From JANQGH01 sp039819285 (GTDB lineage: Bacteria; Pseudomonadota; Alphaproteobacteria; DSM-16000; Inquilinaceae), in NCBI GenBank assembly GCA_039819285.1, contig JBCBSH010000198.1, positions 1 to 7,926 of the forward strand: a stretch of DNA of 7,926 nt. The letters run 5' to 3'. The first letter of the stretch is position 1; each line of letters starts with the position of its first letter. The translations under genes and the position numbers were made by a program. Of the stretch, positions 6,093-7,926 are shown piece by piece. The notes beneath the pieces are model-generated. The model saw nothing but the letters and a program-made list of their open reading frames with translations, searched no databases and was not told the origin of the DNA.

Positions 6093-7624
6093 GGTGATGC
6101 TTCCATCTGCGGGCGGCCTGTCCGGTGGTCTTGGCCAAAGGCCAGCGCCATGACGGCCTCTTCGCTAGCCTCCTCGGCATCAAGCTCGCCGGCGATGCGG
6201 CCTTGGTGGAAAACGGCGATGCGGTTGCTTTCGCGCAAGATCTCGGGCAGTTCCGACGAAATCAGAATGACAGCCACGCCCTGGGCGGCGATTTCCCGGA
6301 TAAGTCGGAACACCTCCGCCTTCGCCCCGACATCGATGCCACGGGTCGGCTCATCCAGGATCAGGACCTTCGGGCCAAGCGCCAGCCATTTGGCGAGCAC
6401 AACCTTCTGCTGATTGCCGCCGGACAGGAACTCGATCTGCTGATCGGGCGAGGGCGTCCGGACGCCCAACTTTTCGATCCATTCGGCAACGAAGCGCCGC
6501 TCCGCCCCGCGGTTCAGCAGACCGCGCGTTTCGAAGCGGGGCAGGGAGGGGAGCGCCAGGTTTTCCGCGACCGTGTGGATCAGGACGAGCCCGAGCCCCT
6601 TGCGATCCTCCGGCACGTAGAGAATGCCCGATGCGATGGCGTCGCGCGGCGTGTGTACCGTTCGCCTGTCCCCGTTCAGCAGGATCTCGCCGCTGCTGTG
6701 GGGTTCGGCCCCGAAAACCGCCAAGGCCGTCTCGGTCCGGCCCGAGCCCACTAGCCCGGAGAAGCCCAAGACCTCCCCCGCCTGAACGGCAAAGCTCACG
6801 CCGCGCACCCTCGGGCCGGCCTGCAGGTCGCGCACCTCCAGCACCACGGGCGCTGTATCATGAGCCGGCGCCTTGGCACTTGTGTCGATGTCTCGTCCGA
6901 CCATCAGGGCGATCAAGTCCTGCTCGGTAACGTCGCCGATGGGCTTGGTGGTTACCCATTGCCCGTCCCGCAGAATGGTCACCCGGTCGGCCAGCAAGAA
7001 GATCTCTTCCATGCGGTGGGAGATGTACAGGATCGCGACGCCGCGTTCTTTTAGGCGGCGAACCAGGTCGAAAAGCGCTTCCTCTTCCGATCGCGTCAGG
7101 GACGAGGTCGGCTCGTCGAGCACGATGATCTTGGGATCGCCGACCAAAGCGCGGGCAATTTCCACCATTTGCTGCTCGCCGATCGCCAGATCCTCGACCA
7201 TGGTCCGTGCGTCGATGTCGAGACCCAGCTCGGTCAGGATCGCTTGCGCCTGGCGGTAAAGCGCGCGCCAATCCACCAGTCCGCGCCTGGTCGGTTCGCG
7301 CCCAAGCAGGATGTTGCGACCGACATCCAGGTTGGGCAGGACGGTGAGTTCCTGATAGATCATGCGCACGCCGAGCGCACGCCCTGCCTCGGGCCCGTGG
7401 ATCTGCACATGATGACCGTCGATCCGGACGGTGCCCTCGTCGGCGCGGTAGGCGCCGGCCAGGATCTTCATCAAGGTGGACTTGCCGGCACCGTTCTCGC
7501 CGATCAGCGCATGCACCTCCCCGGCCGAAACGTCGAAGCTGACGCCGTCGAGCGCCGTGACGCCAGGGAACCGCTTAACAATGCCTTCAAACGAGACGAC
7601 GGCTTTGGTCACGCGCGGCCCCAT
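6089..7624 (-). CDS. Ribose-type (CUT2) sugar ABC transporter ATP-binding protein, double ATPase
   Basis: This is a 511-residue cytoplasmic ATPase with two fused nucleotide-binding domains, as in RbsA/XylG/MglA, which powers the permease encoded next. Domain 1 (about 8-245) has Walker A GENGAGKST (42-50), Q-loop Gln91, signature LAIGEQQ (146-152), Walker B IIVLDE (166-171) and switch His203. Domain 2 (about 260-500) has a degenerate Walker A, GLVGSGRTE (290-298), signature LSGGNQQ (400-406) and Walker B LILDE (421-425). It has SSE where the switch His would be. An inactive second site of this kind is normal for the family. The ATG at 7624 has no good ribosome binding site, being preceded by a T-run and CCTC. 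A GTG at 7612, four codons in, has GGGG 6 nt upstream and is a real alternative. The gene overlaps the permease by 4 nt. The partial binding-protein gene lies 71 nt upstream. Confidence 0.95.
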   Translation of the reverse strand: MGPRVTKAVVSFEGIVKRFPGVTALDGVSFDVSAGEVHALIGENGAGKSTLMKILAGAYRADEGTVRIDGHHVQIHGPEAGRALGVRMIYQELTVLPNLDVGRNILLGREPTRRGLVDWRALYRQAQAILTELGLDIDARTMVEDLAIGEQQMVEIARALVGDPKIIVLDEPTSSLTRSEEEALFDLVRRLKERGVAILYISHRMEEIFLLADRVTILRDGQWVTTKPIGDVTEQDLIALMVGRDIDTSAKAPAHDTAPVVLEVRDLQAGPRVRGVSFAVQAGEVLGFSGLVGSGRTETALAVFGAEPHSSGEILLNGDRRTVHTPRDAIASGILYVPEDRKGLGLVLIHTVAENLALPSLPRFETRGLLNRGAERRFVAEWIEKLGVRTPSPDQQIEFLSGGNQQKVVLAKWLALGPKVLILDEPTRGIDVGAKAEVFRLIREIAAQGVAVILISSELPEILRESNRIAVFHQGRIAGELDAEEASEEAVMALAFGQDHRTGRPQMEASP

Positions 7625-7629
7625 TGAGG

Positions 7630-7671
7630 AAAAAGGGGCCGGCGGCGGACACCGGTTGGTCCCGCCGCCGG
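7630..7671 (-). terminator. GC-rich hairpin with T-run between binding-protein and ATPase genes
   Basis: On the minus strand CCGGCGGCGG (7671-7662) and CCGCCGCCGG (7648-7639) form a perfect 10-bp stem around a 13-nt loop. CCCC and five T residues (7634-7630) follow. It begins 24 nt after the stop codon of the sugar-binding-protein gene and ends just before the ATPase start. The form is that of an intrinsic terminator or mRNA-stabilising hairpin. Such elements after a binding-protein gene commonly reduce expression of the downstream transporter genes relative to the binding protein. The four C residues between stem and T-run and the short T-run suggest partial rather than full termination (inference). 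Confidence 0.65.
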
Positions 7672-7695
7672 TTCAGTTGGCAAGGTCGACTTGGC

Positions 7696-7926
7696 TCAAC
7701 CCGCCCAAGGAGGATCGGCATCCGGATAGAGCCGATTCCACATCTCCTCGACATTATCGTGGGTCACGAGAACGGTCGGTACCAGAATATCGGGCTGCAC
7801 CGTCTCGCCCAACGCGTTCTTGCATAGTGCGTCGATGCCCGCGCGTCCGGTGAGGATGCCCTGTTGTCCGGATAGCGCGCGCAGGATCGGCTGCCCGTTC
7901 GGCAGGGCCGGCTCGCCGGAATGGAG
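7696..7926 (-). CDS. Sugar ABC transporter substrate-binding protein (periplasmic binding protein type 1), C-terminal fragment
   Basis: A minus-strand frame is open from the right edge to the TGA at 7698-7696, giving 76 residues with no start codon in the window. It reads as the C-terminus of an RbsB-like periplasmic binding protein (Peripla_BP_4 type). The segment ALCKNALGETVQPDILVPTV followed by LVTHDNVEEMWNRLYPD fits the end of the second lobe, where 'P..LVT.DNV' is a common ending. Position confirms it: a binding-protein gene typically precedes the ATPase and permease in CUT2 operons. The protein would bind the sugar in the periplasm and deliver it to the permease encoded at 5145-6092. 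Mature family members are about 300 residues, so roughly three quarters, including the signal peptide, is off the right edge. A single Cys (residue 37 of the visible part) is present. Ligand cannot be deduced. Confidence 0.85.
   Translation of the reverse strand, partial: LHSGEPALPNGQPILRALSGQQGILTGRAGIDALCKNALGETVQPDILVPTVLVTHDNVEEMWNRLYPDADPPWAG

Noticed and set aside
6125..6754. Plus-strand open frame (209 codons) opposite the ATPase gene
   Set aside because: The minus strand encodes a full double-ATPase with all motifs. This frame has no domain and is a composition artefact.
1..7926. CRISPR arrays, tRNA or rRNA genes, insertion sequences, toxin-antitoxin or phage genes
   Set aside because: No regularly spaced repeats, cloverleaf-like segments, terminal inverted repeats with a transposase, or phage-type genes were seen. 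The window is nearly filled by transporter and enzyme genes.

Overview
The window looks like part of a GC-rich proteobacterial chromosome, most likely an alphaproteobacterium. This is inferred from the strong G/C third-position bias, the protein family styles and the dense ABC-transporter and catabolic layout. No rRNA, marker gene or mobile element is present to fix the taxon. Genes run off both ends: a peptide-type binding protein on the left and a sugar-type binding protein on the right.

Left block (1-2523, + strand): the C-terminal part of an SBP_bac_5 (DppA/OppA-like) solute-binding protein, followed by two DppB- and DppC-like inner-membrane permeases. This is a peptide/nickel/opine-type ABC importer. 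Its ATPase subunits (DppD/DppF type) are not downstream, because the operon appears to stop after the DppC-like gene. A 128-bp spacer with lower GC content then separates it from the next block.

Middle block (2652-5111): an EthD-family gene (+), a convergent SDR oxidoreductase (-), an SMP-30/gluconolactonase-like hydrolase (-) and a second EthD-family gene (+). The SMP-30 and SDR genes form a two-gene minus-strand unit (SMP-30 first, 15-nt gap). The second EthD gene is divergent from it across an 86-bp shared upstream region. The two EthD proteins are clear paralogs, 57 of 106 residues identical without gaps, and they bracket the two enzyme genes.

Right block (5145-7926, - strand): a CUT2/ribose-type sugar ABC importer in the order binding protein (partial), double-domain ATPase, permease. 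A GC-rich hairpin with a T-run lies between the binding-protein gene and the ATPase gene. ATPase and permease overlap by 4 nt (ATGA).

Working model (inference): a carbohydrate or related polyol/lactone is imported by the right-hand transporter, oxidised by the SDR to a lactone and hydrolysed by the SMP-30 enzyme, as in oxidative non-phosphorylating sugar pathways. The paired EthD proteins are the unexplained component. No transcription factor, kinase, dehydratase or aldolase is visible, so the pathway is incomplete in this window and its substrate cannot be named.
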